Assembly: GCA_027494035.1 (NCBI GenBank)
Contig: JAOSJQ010000001.1
Span: 1,426,001-1,490,000 of the forward strand
From: UTCFX2 sp002050125
GTDB lineage: Bacteria; Chloroflexota; Anaerolineae; Anaerolineales; UBA4823
Reading direction: 5' to 3'
Length of the DNA: 64,000 nucleotides
Positions 44,944-53,256 of this stretch are shown here, in pieces. The position numbers and the translations under genes are program-made. The notes below the pieces were generated by a model, which was not told the origin of the DNA, did no database searches, and saw only the letters and a list, made by a program, of their open reading frames with translations. Each line of letters opens with the position of its first letter. Position 1 is the stretch's first letter.

Positions 44944-46592
44944 AGCGCCTCAACCGGCTGCAAATAAGGCCGCGGCTCGCCAATCAGATATTCGAAGGTC
45001 GCCCCAAAAGCCTCCCTGCCCTGGCGCGCAAGCACACGCTCCACTGACCATTCGTCCAGTTCGTTCCAGAAATCGAGCAGGTGCCAGGGGAACGGACAAG
45101 GATATTCGAAGAAGAAGCGGTAAGCGTAGTTCCATGCTAGCTCCACCTGCTGGTTCTTGAGGCGGTGTTCGTGGGGCGCAGACAGGAGGCGCTCGATGAG
45201 CGCAAAATTTTCCTGCCAGGTCGCCGGGTCCAGCGTAAAACCCTTAGCGCGATAATGCGTGCGCCCGCCGACGATGGCTGGCAGCCCGCTCATCGCCATT
45301 TCCATGCCTACCGTGGTGGTGTACACCAGACCCAGCGCGGCGATCTCGACCAGATCATAGGTGTTGACCGGCGCGGTGGCTTCGATCAAACGAATATGCG
45401 GCGGCAGCTCGGGGAGGGCGGCTTTGACTACCTGGGCAACCGAGGGTCCTTTGAGATAGCGCTCGCCCGGGTGGATTCGCACGACCAATTGAACCTCTGG
45501 GTGACCGGCGAAAAACTGCACGCTGCGCTGAAGCCATTCGGTCATATCCCGGCTGAAAACCTGACGTCCCAGGGTCAGGCTGTCCCCAATCACGTTCGCG
45601 GCCAGCAGCACGATCGGGCGCTGATCCAGCCCCAACTCTGCGCGCACCTGTGCGCCGCCCTGGCTGGGCAACCCCTGCCAGAGGCGGGCGAAATTCTCCC
45701 ACAGGCGGCCGTTTTGACGTGAGACGTACAGCGCGCGGATCTGTTCCCATTGAGATTCGTTCAGGGGCGTATTGCGGTGTGCTTCCCACAAATCATCGGT
45801 TTCCTGGAGCATGACCTCGCTATCGCGCGCCAGCCAGATGCGGCCGCGCTGCTCCCCGAACTCATAAGTGACCGCAGGGAGACCCAGATAGCGCGCGGTT
45901 TGAAAGACTGCGCCTAACTCAAGGATGCTGCCGTTCGGGACCAGCAGTGCTTGCGGTCGCAGTTCAGGGGCGAGCGCCCCATACCAGTTCAACATAGCCG
46001 CCGCAGCCTGCAGGTTGCGCTTTTGGCGCAGGTTAAACAGCCGACCGGACGGCGAGTGCAAGTCTTCGGTGTCAACTTGCTCGATCTGTAAGGTGTACTG
46101 GGTGTCGCGCACACTGACTTCATGCACAGCCTGGGCTAGCGCGGCGGGCAAAGCCGCGGGAGCAGTCCGCCCGACATCCAGGAAGGAAAGCGGTTCTAAG
46201 AGCGGCGCCGCGGCGCTCAACACGCTGCGCGCATAAGCGGCATTGCGGCGCAGGTCGAATTGTGTCAGCGGGCGGTCAAAGCTCGGGTAGGGCAGGTATC
46301 CCAGGGTGACCTTGTGACCCAACCCGGAAAGCGTGACGCTCAGCAAAGCCGCGTGTTCGATCCAATAGCGCAGCGTGGCAAAGAGCAGCAGGCGTTTGGG
46401 CGCGGGCTGGTCGGGAAGGTGGAGCGCAAGCGCTTGCTGCGCCTGGAGGCGCCATGCCGGCAGGTTTTTTTTTGTTCGGCGCAGCGAAAAACTGCGCGCA
46501 ACCGGGCGGTCGCCCTGAACCAGCCTCCAGTAGATTTCAGCCGTGAGGGGCAGCTCACCTAACAGGTTTTTGACGAGACGGCGGTTAAGCAT
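44940..46592 (-). CDS. capsule-polysaccharide-type glycosyltransferase (GT-B-like)
   Basis: A 550-residue protein similar in layout to 24572-26257. LVVRIHPGERYLKGPS carries the HPxE motif, and LGLVYTTTVGMEMAMSGLPAI is the T-T-x-G-x-E donor region of KpsS/KpsC-like and WbnG-like transferases. The N-terminal 270 residues are less familiar. The ATG at 46592 overlaps the Wzt stop by eight bases. Position right after an ABC exporter suggests a role in chain assembly or in initiation of an ABC-exported glycan. Confidence 0.7.
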   Translation of the reverse strand: MLNRRLVKNLLGELPLTAEIYWRLVQGDRPVARSFSLRRTKKNLPAWRLQAQQALALHLPDQPAPKRLLLFATLRYWIEHAALLSVTLSGLGHKVTLGYLPYPSFDRPLTQFDLRRNAAYARSVLSAAAPLLEPLSFLDVGRTAPAALPAALAQAVHEVSVRDTQYTLQIEQVDTEDLHSPSGRLFNLRQKRNLQAAAAMLNWYGALAPELRPQALLVPNGSILELGAVFQTARYLGLPAVTYEFGEQRGRIWLARDSEVMLQETDDLWEAHRNTPLNESQWEQIRALYVSRQNGRLWENFARLWQGLPSQGGAQVRAELGLDQRPIVLLAANVIGDSLTLGRQVFSRDMTEWLQRSVQFFAGHPEVQLVVRIHPGERYLKGPSVAQVVKAALPELPPHIRLIEATAPVNTYDLVEIAALGLVYTTTVGMEMAMSGLPAIVGGRTHYRAKGFTLDPATWQENFALIERLLSAPHEHRLKNQQVELAWNYAYRFFFEYPCPFPWHLLDFWNELDEWSVERVLARQGREAFGATFEYLIGEPRPYLQPVEAL

Positions 46593-47886
46593 CGCTGCGG
46601 ACCCCCTGATTGGCGATCTCCCAACTGAGTCTGGGGCGGACCAGCCCCAGACGCGCTTCGGTCCACTGTGAACCGGGCGCACCGGTGGCATCGACGTTGA
46701 ATGAAAGGGCTTGCTCGTCCTGGAAATACCGCCGCACCCGGTAAGAACTGGCGTTCACACCCAACACATAGCGCCCCTCGTTGAGGAAATCCGCCGGAAT
46801 CTCGCAGCGGCTGACATATTCCCCCGCCTGGCGGTTGCGGTATGTCTCGAACTGCGCCGCATCGTCGGTATCAAATGAGGTCAGCACTGTCTCGCCGCGG
46901 GCAGTCTGCAGATAGAGCCCTACCCGCAAACCGGTGATGGGGGCATCCAGGCGGTAGTGAAATTCAATCAGCAATGGTTCGGTAGAACGCACGCTTTCGG
47001 AGACCTGACCGCGGGCGTTGCAAAGGCGCAGTTGGAGCGGACGGAACGGCGCGGCTGAAGCCGGGATTTCGCCTGCCTGCCAGCGGCGCTCTCCTAACTG
47101 GGCGAAACCGGATGACATGTAATAATCGATGGCGCGCGGGGTCTGGTCGTATAGCACGAGCCGTCCCTCGTTCAAGACAATGGTCTCTTCAGTCAAGCGC
47201 GCCACAGCCGACATGTTGTGGCTGACAAACAAAACGGTTCGCCCGGAGCGGGCTACGTCGCTCATCTTGCCCAGACACTTGCGCTGGAATTCAGCATCGC
47301 CCACCGCCAGGACCTCGTCCACCACTAGGATTTCGGGTTCCAGATGGGCGGCGACTGCGAAAGCCAGACGCACGTACATCCCGCTCGAATACCGCTTGAC
47401 AGGCGTGTCGATGAACTGCTGGACTTCCGAAAAACCGACGATCTCATCGAATTTTTGGTCGATCTCGCGCTGGCTCATACCCAGGATGGCGCCGTTGAGA
47501 TAAATGTTTTCGCGCCCGGTCAGTTCTGGATGAAAGCCGGTGCCCACTTCGAGCAGGCTGGCGACGCGCCCTTTGATTTTGACCTCGCCCGAAGTCGGCG
47601 CAGTGATGCGCGACAATATTTTGAGCAGGGTGCTTTTGCCCGCCCCGTTGCGCCCGATGATGCCGAGTACCTTACCCTGCTCCACCTCAAAGGTGATGTC
47701 GCGCAGCGCCCAGATGCGCTCGCCCTGGCGGTTGCCGTGGTTTTCCTGACCGATTTTGAGGGTCGGATCCGGGCGGCCGCGCGCCCGAGCCCACCAGCGG
47801 TTGAGGTCTTCGCGCAGCGTGCCCCCGCTGATCTGACCGAGCCGGTATTCTTTACTGAGTCCTTCGATCCGAATGGTGATCGTCAT
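46585..47886 (-). CDS. wzt: polysaccharide ABC transporter ATPase (Wzt-type)
   Basis: A 433-residue ABC ATPase with Walker A GRNGAGKST (78-86), the signature YSSGMYVRL (166-174) and Walker B ILVVDEVL (186-193). The N-terminal insertion up to residue 60 and the C-terminal domain after about residue 265 (ITGLRVGLYLQTARGE, a beta-rich Wzt_C fold) mark the O-antigen/teichoic-type exporters; Wzt_C recognises the glycan's terminal modification. It partners the permease just upstream and energises export from the cytoplasmic face. Confidence 0.93.
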   Translation of the reverse strand: MTITIRIEGLSKEYRLGQISGGTLREDLNRWWARARGRPDPTLKIGQENHGNRQGERIWALRDITFEVEQGKVLGIIGRNGAGKSTLLKILSRITAPTSGEVKIKGRVASLLEVGTGFHPELTGRENIYLNGAILGMSQREIDQKFDEIVGFSEVQQFIDTPVKRYSSGMYVRLAFAVAAHLEPEILVVDEVLAVGDAEFQRKCLGKMSDVARSGRTVLFVSHNMSAVARLTEETIVLNEGRLVLYDQTPRAIDYYMSSGFAQLGERRWQAGEIPASAAPFRPLQLRLCNARGQVSESVRSTEPLLIEFHYRLDAPITGLRVGLYLQTARGETVLTSFDTDDAAQFETYRNRQAGEYVSRCEIPADFLNEGRYVLGVNASSYRVRRYFQDEQALSFNVDATGAPGSQWTEARLGLVRPRLSWEIANQGVRSDA

Positions 47887-47896
47887 CTGCGGTTCC

Positions 47897-48782
47897 CTAG
47901 ACGGTATCCATGAAGGTGGCTTCGATGCGGTTGAACAGCAGCACGCCGGCTACCAGCACGACCAGCATAACGCCGGCGCTGTAGAGCAGATTCAGCCCGT
48001 TCACAGTGCCGCTGCCGAGATAGGCGTAGCGGAAGGTCTCCACAATAGGGGTCAGCGGGTTGAGGGCGATCAAGGGTCGCAAGCGTTCCGGGGATGGCTG
48101 AGACGGGATAGATCACCGGGGTCACGAACATCCAGAGTTGGACGCCAAACGTGACCAGAAAACGCAGATCGCGGTAGCGGGTGGTCAGCGAGGAGACGAT
48201 GATCCCAAATCCCAATCCCAGCCCAGCCATCAGGACAATCAACACCGGCGTAAAGAGGACCCACAGGTTTGGCTCGACGTTGGCGCCGTTGAGCCAGAAG
48301 TAGAGCATGAAGCCCAGGAAGAGCAGAAACTGGATCGAAAAGGCGATCAGGTTGGAGATCAGGATCGAAACCGGAACCGCCAGGCGCGGAAAATAGACTT
48401 TTCCAAACAATTGGGCGTTGGTGATAAACGTGTTGGAAGTCTTGGTCAGACAATCAGCAAAATACGTCCAGACCACGGTCCCGGACATGTAGAATAGGAA
48501 CTGCGGCAGACCGTCGGTGGACAGGCGGGCGATGCGCCCGAAGATCACGGTAAAAATGATCGAGGTCAGCACGGGCTGGATCAAATACCAGAGCGGACCC
48601 AGGATGGTCTGCTTGTAGACCGAAACAAAATCGCGGCGGACGAACAGCCAAACCAGATCCCGGTAGCTCCACAACTCCCCCAGGCGCAAGTCGAACAGCC
48701 CGCGCTGCGGGCGGATGACCAGCGACCAGTCCTGCGGGTTGTTGACTAGCTGAGGGAGAGCCTGATGGTCGAAGTCTGCCAC
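47897..48782 (-). pseudogene. wzm: polysaccharide ABC transporter permease (Wzm-type) with a one-base frameshift
   Basis: About 294 residues when one base is skipped. The main frame gives the ABC-2 permease with LWSYRDLVWLFVRRDF, ILGPLWYLIQPVLTS and six hydrophobic segments up to WMFVTPVIYPVSAIP; after that it turns Arg-rich. The other frame gives NPLTPIVETFRYAYLG and LLFNRIEATFMD, the normal C-terminus. Deleting one base of the CC at 48088-48089 joins them. The corrected stop lies ten bases before the Wzt ATG. As the only ABC exporter here, an assembly error seems more likely than loss. Confidence 0.85.
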
Positions 48783-48787
48783 CCTGC

Positions 48788-49744
48788 CTAACCTTTCATC
48801 CCAGCCTGCGCCTGATACCAGTCAATCGTGCGCTTCAAGCCTTCTTCAAAAGGGGTGTGCGCCTGGAAGCCAAAGGTTTCGCGAGCCCGGCTGGTGTCCA
48901 GGGCGCGGCGCGGCTGACCGTTGGGCTTGCTGGTATCCCAGGCGATGCGCCCTGTATAACCGGTCAGGTGGGCGATCAGCTCTGCCAGCGCGCGAATGCT
49001 GATCTCCTGTCCTGATCCCAGGTTGAACGGTTCTGGGCTGTCGTAGCGCTCGGCTGCCAGGACGAGCCCTTCGGCGGCGTCCTCGACGTAGAGGAATTCG
49101 CGCGTGGGCGAGCCGTCTCCCCACAGCGCTACCTCCGGGTCGCCGCGCTGCTGAGCTTCCAGGCATTTGCGGATCAGCGCCGGGATCACATGGGAAGTGA
49201 CCGGGTCGAAGTTATCGCGCGGACCGTAAAGATTGACTGGCAGCGGGAAAATGGCATTGAAGCCGTACTGCTGGCGATAGGCTTGAGCCTGGACAAGCAA
49301 CATTTTCTTGGCAAGCCCATAGGGCGCGTTGGTCTCTTCGGGATAGCCGTCCCACAGATACTCCTCTTTGAAGGGGATCGGGGTGATTTTGGGGTAAGCG
49401 CAAATCGTGCCGACCGCGACGAATTTAGCCACGCCATGGCGCCAGGCTTCGTGCATGAGTTGGACGCCCATCATCAGGTTATCGTAGAAAAACTCGGCGG
49501 GGCGCAGGCGGTTTGCTTCGATGCCGCCCACCAGAGCCGCCAGGTGGATGATCACATCGGGGCGGGCGTCTGCCAGCAGCCGCAGAATAGCCTCGCGTTG
49601 AACCAGGTCGTATTGTTCGATGCGCGGAATAAAGACCTGCTGCGCGCCGCGTTGAGCCAGTTTTTCGACCACGAATGTGCCCAGAAAACCAGCCCCGCCG
49701 GTCACGCATACGCGTTTGGATTGCCAGAAACCGTTCGTCTCCAT
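48788..49744 (-). CDS. fcl: GDP-L-fucose synthase-like epimerase/reductase
   Basis: A 318-residue extended SDR of the WcaG/Fcl type: TGGAGFLGTFVVE, HLAALVGGIEANRL, GTICAYPKITPIPF, PYGLAKKMLL and TSHVIPAL. Cys115, Tyr142, Lys146 and His185 line up with the known catalytic residues, while the usual active-site Ser is Thr113. The enzyme would convert GDP-4-keto-6-deoxymannose to GDP-fucose. No GDP-mannose 4,6-dehydratase is in the window, so the substrate must come from elsewhere or differ. It precedes the ABC permease by five bases. Confidence 0.85.
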   Translation of the reverse strand: METNGFWQSKRVCVTGGAGFLGTFVVEKLAQRGAQQVFIPRIEQYDLVQREAILRLLADARPDVIIHLAALVGGIEANRLRPAEFFYDNLMMGVQLMHEAWRHGVAKFVAVGTICAYPKITPIPFKEEYLWDGYPEETNAPYGLAKKMLLVQAQAYRQQYGFNAIFPLPVNLYGPRDNFDPVTSHVIPALIRKCLEAQQRGDPEVALWGDGSPTREFLYVEDAAEGLVLAAERYDSPEPFNLGSGQEISIRALAELIAHLTGYTGRIAWDTSKPNGQPRRALDTSRARETFGFQAHTPFEEGLKRTIDWYQAQAGMKG

Positions 49745-49753
49745 ATGCTTCCT

Positions 49754-50242
49754 CTACGATTCGATATGCAGATGCACCTTGGTGCCTTGAACCTGCAACA
49801 CAGGGATGTTCTTTACAATCGCGCCCGAGTCAGCCTCGACGACCCGCATGCCCTGCTCGAGGCAGGAGAGCCGGCAGATGTCTCCGATATCGCCGTCGCC
49901 GGCGATGATGACCTGGTTGTAGCCGGCTTGTTTAGCCTGCGTCAACAGCTCGCGCACGCGGTGGCGCGTGTTGCGATATAGGCGCATGGAGGTCTCGATA
50001 TAGTTCACCGCCAGGTGAGCGCGGAAAGCCAGACCTTCGGGGGTGATGATGTAGCGCAGCTTGCGCCTCTGGGCGCGCTTGACCTTGAGGTAGCCCTTCG
50101 AGATCAGCCGCTTGATGTGCCAGTTGACCGTACCGACCGCGACCCCCAGTTGCGCCGCCAGGCTGGCTTGGGTGACGTCCGGGTCGAGTTCGATTTCTTC
50201 GAGCAGGATCAGTTCGCGGTCGGAGAGCGGTTCTGTCGCCAT
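49754..50242 (-). CDS. winged-helix transcriptional regulator with an extra C-terminal domain
   Basis: A 162-residue protein. Residues 5-75 are a winged helix (DVTQASLAAQLGVAVGTVNW, then KGYLKVKRAQRRKLRYIITP), like MarR-type regulators found beside exopolysaccharide loci. After a helical linker, NQVIIAGDGDIGDICRLSCL resembles the first strand and glycine loop of a Rossmann-type domain, for example the PglD N-terminus. It could sense a sugar nucleotide. It is read from a strong promoter with an inverted repeat and leads the leftward genes. Neither DNA site nor ligand is known. Confidence 0.78.
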   Translation of the reverse strand: MATEPLSDRELILLEEIELDPDVTQASLAAQLGVAVGTVNWHIKRLISKGYLKVKRAQRRKLRYIITPEGLAFRAHLAVNYIETSMRLYRNTRHRVRELLTQAKQAGYNQVIIAGDGDIGDICRLSCLEQGMRVVEADSGAIVKNIPVLQVQGTKVHLHIES

Positions 50243-50255
50243 AGGTCGATTCTAA

Positions 50256-50272
50256 AATTCAACTGCTGAATT
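50256..50272. promoter_or_regulatory. inverted-repeat candidate operator
   Basis: AATTCAACTGCTGAATT has six-base arms around a five-base spacer. It overlaps the -10 box and the expected transcription start of the regulator's promoter, where a bound dimer would block RNA polymerase. Self-regulation by the winged-helix protein is the simplest reading. Confidence 0.4.
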
Positions 50273-50297
50273 ATAACTGTTGCTGCGGGCAGGTCAA
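50270..50297 (-). promoter_or_regulatory. sigma70-type promoter for the regulator and downstream locus
   Basis: On the minus strand TTGACC (50297-50292), a 16-base spacer and TATAAT (50275-50270) match the bacterial consensus in 11 of 12 positions. A start about seven bases later leaves a leader near 20 bases before the ATG at 50242. This is the best promoter match I found in the window. Confidence 0.65.
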
Positions 50298-50302
50298 GGA
50301 TG

Positions 50303-50353
50303 AAAAATCACCTCGGTTTTGGGTGGTCTGCCGGCTGCGACGGCGCCAGACCA
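50303..50353 (-). terminator. possible terminator after the GT-C gene
   Basis: TGGTCTG (50324-50330) and CAGACCA (50347-50353) are complementary over seven bases with a GC-rich loop, and a run of five U follows on the minus strand at 50307-50303. The U run is 16 bases from the stem, farther than usual, so the call is weak. Its place between a stop codon and a strong promoter supports an operon boundary. Confidence 0.3.
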
Positions 50354-50361
50354 GGGTCGGG

Positions 50362-52293
50362 TCAGCGGCATTTGGTTGGGATGTCTAGGTTCGGGACAAG
50401 CAGCTGGACCGAGATTGTGCGCAGTGTCTTCAGCGGTTTGTAGTAGCAGAGCAAAGGGCGCGAGACATTTTTCACCCAGGCGTTGTTCTCGGCGGCGAAC
50501 TCGCCGCTGGCTTCCTTTTGTTTGAGTGAGATTGGCTCGCTCACGATCAAGCCGAACCGCTGGTTCTTAAGATCATCCTCGAAGCGCGCCAGGTATTCCG
50601 GATCGCCAGCCATGGCAGCCTCCATGAGGAAGACGCGTTCGTAATCGGGGATTAGCGGCGCTTCAACCTCGTGGAAGGTGAGCAGTTCCCGGTAGGAGAT
50701 GAACAACACCTCGCCGCCGTTCTGCACGGTTGCCTGCACCGCTTCGGATATCGTTGCCAGGCCTCTGGCGACGCCGCTCGGGTCGGGACGTGGACCAGCG
50801 GATGACCGGACCAGGAAAGTGGTCAGCGGAAAAATCACGAACCCAAGCGCCAACCCAGCGCTGGTCAACACGCGATGGGCGGCAGGGCGCGCCGGTCGAT
50901 TTAAATTCTCCTCCGAGAAATCCTCTGCCTGTGGATCAAGCTGCGCCTCGGGTTGGAGATCCGGCTCGGTTCGCTCGAAGAGGAAATAAGCTGCGACTAC
51001 CAGCAGCAACGCCATGAACGCGTCCATGTTATGGATGTTGCTGCCCCCGCCGATTTTGACGCTGACCACCAACCCGCCCAGGAAGAAGACCGCCAGGATG
51101 CTGAGGAGACCGAGCAGGCGCACCGGATGAAAACGCTTCCAGAGCGGGATGCCCGCCAGCGGTTGAATCAGCTTGCCCAGGATGATGAGCGCCAGCGGCA
51201 GGCTTACCAGGCTGATCGCAGGCAGTATCCCCAGCGGATAAGTCGCGCTGGGCAGCAGGCGATGCCACAGCAGACCGGAGCTGAAACTCGTAACAAACTG
51301 GCTGACGGAGTTGCCGGACCAGGAAATGTAGAGCAATTGCGCGATGAACGCGACCGCCGCGCCAAAACAAAACCAGCCTGCCAGGCGCAGCAGATAGCGC
51401 ACGGTTGTTTGCCAGCCGCGGCGCGGCGATCTATCCGGGCTGATTTGGATGGGCGATTCAAGCAGGATCAGCAGGGCAGCCAGGCTGCCGGGCAGTGGGA
51501 ACCAGTTAACCCGGCTGATCCCCGCCCAGGCAGACGCCGTAAATACCACGCCAAGCGATGTGATCCAGCGGCGCCGGTTTGAGATCGAACCGTTGGGTCG
51601 GAAACCCCACAACACGAGCAGAACCGGCACAAGCAAGTGATAGTAGATCGGGCCGGTCATGATAAACAAAAAAGCCATGCTGCTGAAAAGCCAGCGATGG
51701 AGGCGGTCTTTGATGTTCAACCGCGCGGCAAGAACCAGGATTGTGGCGGGTGGGATGACGATCCAGAGCAGCACCTGCCAGGCGCGGTGAACCCAGATGG
51801 GCGAACCGGGGATCAGGAAGGGGACCGATTGCAGCAGATAGCGGCTGGGGTGCAGCACAGTCGGCGGGACGGATTGACCGTAAATGCGCTTTGAAAAGAA
51901 AAGCGAGGCGTAATAGTAGCGGCTGGCTTCCGACCAGGTCAGGGTGAACGGGCTGTTTGAAATGTCGGGAAGGTACGAGAGCAGGAGATAGAGGCTGGCG
52001 CTCAGCGTCGATGAGACCGCCAGACAGGCTGGCAGGCTCAGGCGCGCGGCGTGAGGAGCGCGGAAGACCGCCGATTTGAGGAAGAACGCCCCAGCCAGCG
52101 CCGCGAGGCTGGCGAGCAGCAGGCGAACCAACGCTGAACGTGCTGCGGGGCTGCTGAACACAAAAGTGACCAGCGGGACCAGGCAGACTGCCAGCAGAAA
52201 GAGCGCCAGGTTTAGCCAGAAAAAGAGGCGGCGCGTTGGCTGAGGCAGGTGCGGTTGAGGAAGAATGTCCGGATTAGAAGAAGTATCTTTCAT
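50362..52293 (-). CDS. large polytopic membrane protein, GT-C-like
   Basis: A 643-residue protein with about twelve hydrophobic segments and a C-terminal soluble part. A large loop after the third or fourth segment has LTWSEASRYYYASLFFSKRI, whose Glu and aromatic residues recall the first catalytic loop of GT-C enzymes but without a clear DD or DE pair. The C-terminal 150 residues include GGEVLFISYRELLTFHEVEA, a soluble fold seen in similar Chloroflexota-type proteins. A glycosyltransferase or ligase role outside the membrane is plausible; a Wzy-like polymerase cannot be excluded. Confidence 0.62.
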   Translation of the reverse strand: MKDTSSNPDILPQPHLPQPTRRLFFWLNLALFLLAVCLVPLVTFVFSSPAARSALVRLLLASLAALAGAFFLKSAVFRAPHAARLSLPACLAVSSTLSASLYLLLSYLPDISNSPFTLTWSEASRYYYASLFFSKRIYGQSVPPTVLHPSRYLLQSVPFLIPGSPIWVHRAWQVLLWIVIPPATILVLAARLNIKDRLHRWLFSSMAFLFIMTGPIYYHLLVPVLLVLWGFRPNGSISNRRRWITSLGVVFTASAWAGISRVNWFPLPGSLAALLILLESPIQISPDRSPRRGWQTTVRYLLRLAGWFCFGAAVAFIAQLLYISWSGNSVSQFVTSFSSGLLWHRLLPSATYPLGILPAISLVSLPLALIILGKLIQPLAGIPLWKRFHPVRLLGLLSILAVFFLGGLVVSVKIGGGSNIHNMDAFMALLLVVAAYFLFERTEPDLQPEAQLDPQAEDFSEENLNRPARPAAHRVLTSAGLALGFVIFPLTTFLVRSSAGPRPDPSGVARGLATISEAVQATVQNGGEVLFISYRELLTFHEVEAPLIPDYERVFLMEAAMAGDPEYLARFEDDLKNQRFGLIVSEPISLKQKEASGEFAAENNAWVKNVSRPLLCYYKPLKTLRTISVQLLVPNLDIPTKCR

Positions 52294-52305
52294 TGCGTAA
52301 AACTC

Positions 52306-53253
52306 TTACATAGACCGGTCGCTTTCGAGGGGTGGGCTTTTCGCCGCGGGGGTCGAGAGGATATCTGGGAGAAAGAACGCACCCGGCAAACTGGCTAACA
52401 GCATGACCGTGCGGAACAGCAGCGCCACCGTCAACCCCCCACTAAGCGAAGCGCGCCCCAGGTTTGAGAAGATCAACGCCATCGAGATTTCCTGGACGCC
52501 GTACCCGTTGATCGAAATCGGGATGAGCGTGACAAGATAGACCAGGCTGTACAGCCCGCCGATCATCCAAATCGGCATGTGTTCGCCGATACCGCCTAAT
52601 AACAGGAACAGGATGGCGAAAATACAAAGCATGTGCGCCCAGGTGCATGCCAATGCTTTGAGCAGGCTGACCGGTTTCAGCAGCCAGCGCTGCATCGAGG
52701 CGTACAGGCGCGTGAAGAAGCGGCGGGCGCGCTCCAGCACCTTGCGGAGCCCCACGCCTGTCAGGAATGCAGCGGGGTAAGGCAGCGGCGCGGCTTCTGG
52801 CGGGGCGCCGAGGATGCTCGAAAGCGCGGGGATGCTAAAAGGAACCATCATGGACATGCCAATAATGCCAACCAGCCGGTCGGCAATCAGCGAGGCTGCC
52901 GCGACTGCGCTGTCGATCTGTAACTGGAGCAGACCTGCCAGGCGGACGACATCGCCGCCGATAGTGGTTGGCAGGAAATTGGAGGCAAACAAGCCAGCCA
53001 GGGTGATGCGCAATGTGCGCAGGAAAGGAATCTCAAGATCAGCCGCCTGCAGCAGGCTGTGCCAGCGCAACGCGACCGCCAGGCGCGAAACCAGCATCAA
53101 AAGCAGCGCCAGCGCCAGCCGCCAGCGCGGGATCTGCTGGATTGCCAGCCAAATTTCCTGCCAGCTTTGTTGGCTGACCAGGTAAACCAGCAAGCCCAGG
53201 GCGATCAGCGTGCCAAAAATGCGGATCAGGCTGCGGCTGTCCGGGCGGCGCAT
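52306..53253 (-). CDS. LPG-synthase-TM/flippase-like integral membrane protein
   Basis: A 315-residue protein with about eight membrane segments. ASNFLPTTIGGDVVRLAGLL is the family's hallmark block and INGYGVQEISMALIFSNLG the second conserved region. The family covers the flippase-like part of MprF and AglD-like proteins; stand-alone members are common in glycan loci and may move lipid-linked sugars. Three bases separate it from the GT4 gene upstream. Confidence 0.8.
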   Translation of the reverse strand: MRRPDSRSLIRIFGTLIALGLLVYLVSQQSWQEIWLAIQQIPRWRLALALLLMLVSRLAVALRWHSLLQAADLEIPFLRTLRITLAGLFASNFLPTTIGGDVVRLAGLLQLQIDSAVAAASLIADRLVGIIGMSMMVPFSIPALSSILGAPPEAAPLPYPAAFLTGVGLRKVLERARRFFTRLYASMQRWLLKPVSLLKALACTWAHMLCIFAILFLLLGGIGEHMPIWMIGGLYSLVYLVTLIPISINGYGVQEISMALIFSNLGRASLSGGLTVALLFRTVMLLASLPGAFFLPDILSTPAAKSPPLESDRSM

Positions 53254-53256
53254 GGG

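Noticed and set aside
49190..49981. Plus-strand 263-residue open frame
   Set aside because: It lies opposite the fucose synthase-like and regulator genes, has no motif or Shine-Dalgarno, and is explained as a shadow.
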